Below the pieces are notes generated by a model. That model saw only the letters and a list, made by a program, of their open reading frames with translations, had not been told where the DNA came from and ran no database searches. Shown here in pieces: positions 6,202 to 6,950 of a stretch of DNA of 6,950 nt; positions within the stretch are counted from its first letter, which is position 1, and the number at the start of each line of letters is the position of its first letter. The translations under genes were made by a program, and so were the position numbers. The stretch is from Mollicutes bacterium (GTDB taxonomy: Bacteria > Bacillota_I > Bacilli_A > RF39 > UBA660): NCBI GenBank assembly GCA_012838395.1, contig DUPI01000083.1:1-6950 (forward strand), written 5' to 3'.

Positions 6202-6510
6202 ATGATTTTTTCTAAAATCAAAAAAACATGCCTTACTTTTCTTCTAGTAATCTCCATTTTTCCGAATTATGTTTTAGCCTATTCTGATTACATTATCCCA
6301 GGTGGCGAGAATATTGGAATTGAATTAAATTCAGAAGGTGTTATGATTGTTGGCCAATATAAAGTTAACAACACATATCCAGCGAAAGACGCAGGATTAA
6401 GAGTTGGCGATATTATAATTGAAGTAAACGGTCAGGCGGTCACAACTATCAATAATCTTGTTATCAATATTAACAAAGCAATAAAAAAACGAGTTATTCT
6501 CGTTATTTAA
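6202..6510 (+). CDS. Short secreted PDZ protein, truncated SpoIVB-like
   Basis: A 102-aa protein with a signal peptide (basic SKIKK, hydrophobic core about 10-20, plausible cut after VLA at residue 26) followed by a PDZ domain. The segment YIIPGGENIGIELNSEGVMI (30-49) and the AGLRVGDIIIEVNG core (64-77) closely resemble the PDZ region of SpoIVB, the sporulation signalling protease. A complete SpoIVB is about 400 aa and has an S55 serine-protease domain after the PDZ; here the frame stops within the last PDZ strands, so no catalytic domain exists. The region before the PDZ is also much shorter than in B. subtilis. The RBS AGGAAG (6190-6195) is good and codon use is normal, so it may be expressed, either as a remnant or as a PDZ-only protein. 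No convincing promoter is visible in 6152-6201. The end overlaps a minus-strand gene. Confidence 0.72.
   Translation: MIFSKIKKTCLTFLLVISIFPNYVLAYSDYIIPGGENIGIELNSEGVMIVGQYKVNNTYPAKDAGLRVGDIIIEVNGQAVTTINNLVININKAIKKRVILVI
6483..6504 (-). terminator. Intrinsic terminator of the leftward 37-aa gene, inside the PDZ frame
   Basis: Read on the minus strand, AACGAG (6504-6499), a five-base loop AATAA and CTCGTT (6493-6488) form a 6-bp stem followed by a T run to 6483. It begins 2 nt after the stop of the 37-aa gene. On the plus strand the same hairpin is followed by only ATTTAAAAT, a poor T tract, so it mainly serves the leftward gene. It encodes the last codons of the PDZ protein. Confidence 0.7.
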
Positions 6511-6620
6511 AATCTAATTATTAAAGATGCTCCAAATGATAAAATCATAATAATTAATAAGAAAATTGCTACTAATCTTTGAACATTAATTTCCTTTCTC
6601 TTTTTTGTTTTTTTAGCCAT
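6507..6620 (-). CDS. 37-aa basic single-span membrane protein (DUF4044-like?)
   Basis: A small leftward gene. The 37 residues are a lysine/arginine-rich head (MAKKTKKRKEINVQR) and one hydrophobic helix (about 16-35) ending LIIRF. The ATG at 6620 has a clear RBS (minus strand AGAGGTG, 6634-6628) 7 nt upstream, a TATAAT at 6646-6641, and an intrinsic terminator just beyond the stop, so every signal for a real gene is present. Tiny proteins with a basic head and one helix are common in Bacilli, and DUF4044 proteins look similar; I suggest that family only tentatively. The basic side should stay cytoplasmic. It overlaps the end of the PDZ gene by 4 nt, tail to tail, and diverges from the SpoIIM-like gene. 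Function unknown. Confidence 0.75.
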   Translation of the reverse strand: MAKKTKKRKEINVQRLVAIFLLIIMILSFGASLIIRF

Positions 6621-6640
6621 ATTTATTCACCTCTATTAAT

Positions 6641-6646
6641 ATTATA
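6641..6646 (-). promoter_or_regulatory. -10 box for the 37-aa protein gene
   Basis: TATAAT on the minus strand (6646-6641) stands 20 nt before the ATG at 6620, predicting a leader of about 14 nt that carries the AGAGGTG RBS. The -35 position offers only TTCCTT (6669-6664). ATTATAAT is itself palindromic, so direction cannot be proved from this box alone. Confidence 0.45.
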
Positions 6647-6683
6647 ATACAAATTTATAAAAAAAGGAATAAAATTTATAAAT

Positions 6684-6689
6684 TATAAT
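6684..6689 (+). promoter_or_regulatory. -10 box for the SpoIIM-like gene
   Basis: TATAAT at 6684-6689 lies 20 nt ahead of the ATG at 6710. This is the same spacing as on the opposite side of the palindrome. No -35 resemblance is present at 17 bp (AAAAAG). Confidence 0.45.
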
Positions 6690-6709
6690 ATTATTAAATG
6701 AGGTGGAAT

Positions 6710-6950
6710 ATGAAAATAAAATTGGACAAACTAAAATCGATCTTAAAAACAAACAAACAAATAATTATATTTTTATTAGGTTTAAGCATTATTGCAGTTA
6801 TAGCTGGTGCTTTTTATATTACTATTTTAAATAAAACAGACCAAACATTAATTGAAAAAAGTATAATTGGATTTTTTGATAGCATTAAAAATAATAATTT
6901 CAATTATATGTTTTCTTTTAAAAATGCCATACTAAATAATATTGGTTTTA
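6710..6950 (+). CDS. SpoIIM-like membrane protein, N-terminal part (runs off the window)
   Basis: The frame starts at ATG 6710 behind GAGGTGG (6700-6706) and is open for 80 codons to the window edge. It shows a basic cytoplasmic head (residues 1-16), a transmembrane helix (about 17-39, ending GAFYITIL), then a polar extracytoplasmic stretch with SIIGFFDSIKNNNFNYMF and FKNAILNNIGF leading toward a second helix. This pattern (helix, then short loop with FF..I, then a block before helix two) is typical of SpoIIM/DUF95 proteins, which in sporulating Bacillota form the SpoIIDMP peptidoglycan-remodelling complex at the engulfing septum. SpoIIM-domain proteins also persist in non-sporulating relatives, so presence does not prove sporulation. 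The assignment rests on pattern and context, with the C-terminal half unseen. Confidence 0.72.
   Translation, partial: MKIKLDKLKSILKTNKQIIIFLLGLSIIAVIAGAFYITILNKTDQTLIEKSIIGFFDSIKNNNFNYMFSFKNAILNNIGF

Larger units (their letters stand above)
6628..6705. repeat. Imperfect palindrome in the divergent intergenic region
   Basis: The two arms mirror each other around about 6666. CACCTC (6628-6633) faces GAGGTG (6700-6705), and AATATTATAAT (6638-6648) faces its exact reverse complement at 6682-6692. TTTATAA-type sequence fills the inner part of both arms. The symmetry spans the RBS and -10 of both divergent genes, giving each a leader of about 14 nt. Confidence 0.7.

Noticed and set aside
6511..6582. 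Continuation of the PDZ frame past its TAA (24 further sense codons) as a read-through extension
   Set aside because: The stretch is antisense to the well-signalled 37-aa gene and does not resemble the rest of a PDZ or the S55 domain; neither flanking frame restores the family sequence.

Overview
The window looks like a housekeeping segment from an AT-rich, low-GC Bacillota (class Bacilli sense) with a reduced genome, possibly a gut Bacilli lineage of the RF39 or Erysipelotrichales type. This rests on the extreme A/T bias at third codon positions, strong AGGAGG/AGGTG-type ribosome binding sites, the gene set (YlbL-type protease, MutS, NusB, XseA, XseB, a SpoIVB-like fragment, a SpoIIM-like protein) and synteny. 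Tryptophan is TGG throughout and TGA ends mutS, so this is not a TGA=Trp mycoplasma. The species assignment is inference only.

Layout. (1) 1-43: start of a leftward gene for an exported or membrane protein, cut by the window edge, with a ~50 bp divergent region before the next gene. (2) 94-1104: membrane-anchored PDZ plus Lon-like serine protease (YlbL/DdcP/SepM family). (3) 1105-1182: a putative extended -10 promoter followed by a terminator-type hairpin, lying upstream of mutS. (4) 1183-4133: mutS translationally coupled (ATGA overlap) to an unrecognised 129-aa membrane protein, closed by a long hairpin terminator. (5) 4207-6151: nusB-xseA-xseB operon with its own promoter-like element and a terminator overlapping the xseB stop. 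(6) 6202-6510: a 102-aa secreted PDZ protein that looks like a SpoIVB reduced to signal peptide plus most of the PDZ domain. (7) 6507-6620, minus strand: a 37-aa basic single-span membrane protein, convergent with and overlapping the PDZ gene; its terminator lies inside the end of the PDZ reading frame. (8) 6710 to the edge: start of a SpoIIM-like membrane protein, divergent from the 37-aa gene across a near-palindromic intergenic region.

How the genes fit together. MutS recognises mismatches, and exonuclease VII (XseA/XseB) is one of the single-strand exonucleases that can remove the error strand in mismatch repair in enterobacteria; YlbL-type proteases act in checkpoint recovery or pheromone processing in relatives. 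NusB is a transcription antitermination and rRNA factor. The order nusB-xseA-xseB-spoIVB is a collapsed version of the Bacillus order nusB-folD-xseA-xseB-ispA-dxs-yqxC-ahrC-recN-spoIVB, which points to lineage-specific gene loss ending in a sporulation remnant.

Nothing here is a defence system, mobile element, CRISPR array or RNA gene. The parts most worth a second look are the truncated SpoIVB-like gene and its junction with the antisense small gene, the mirror-image divergent promoter region, the promoter-then-terminator arrangement ahead of mutS, and the unknown membrane protein coupled to mutS. No intergenic stretch exceeds 100 bp.
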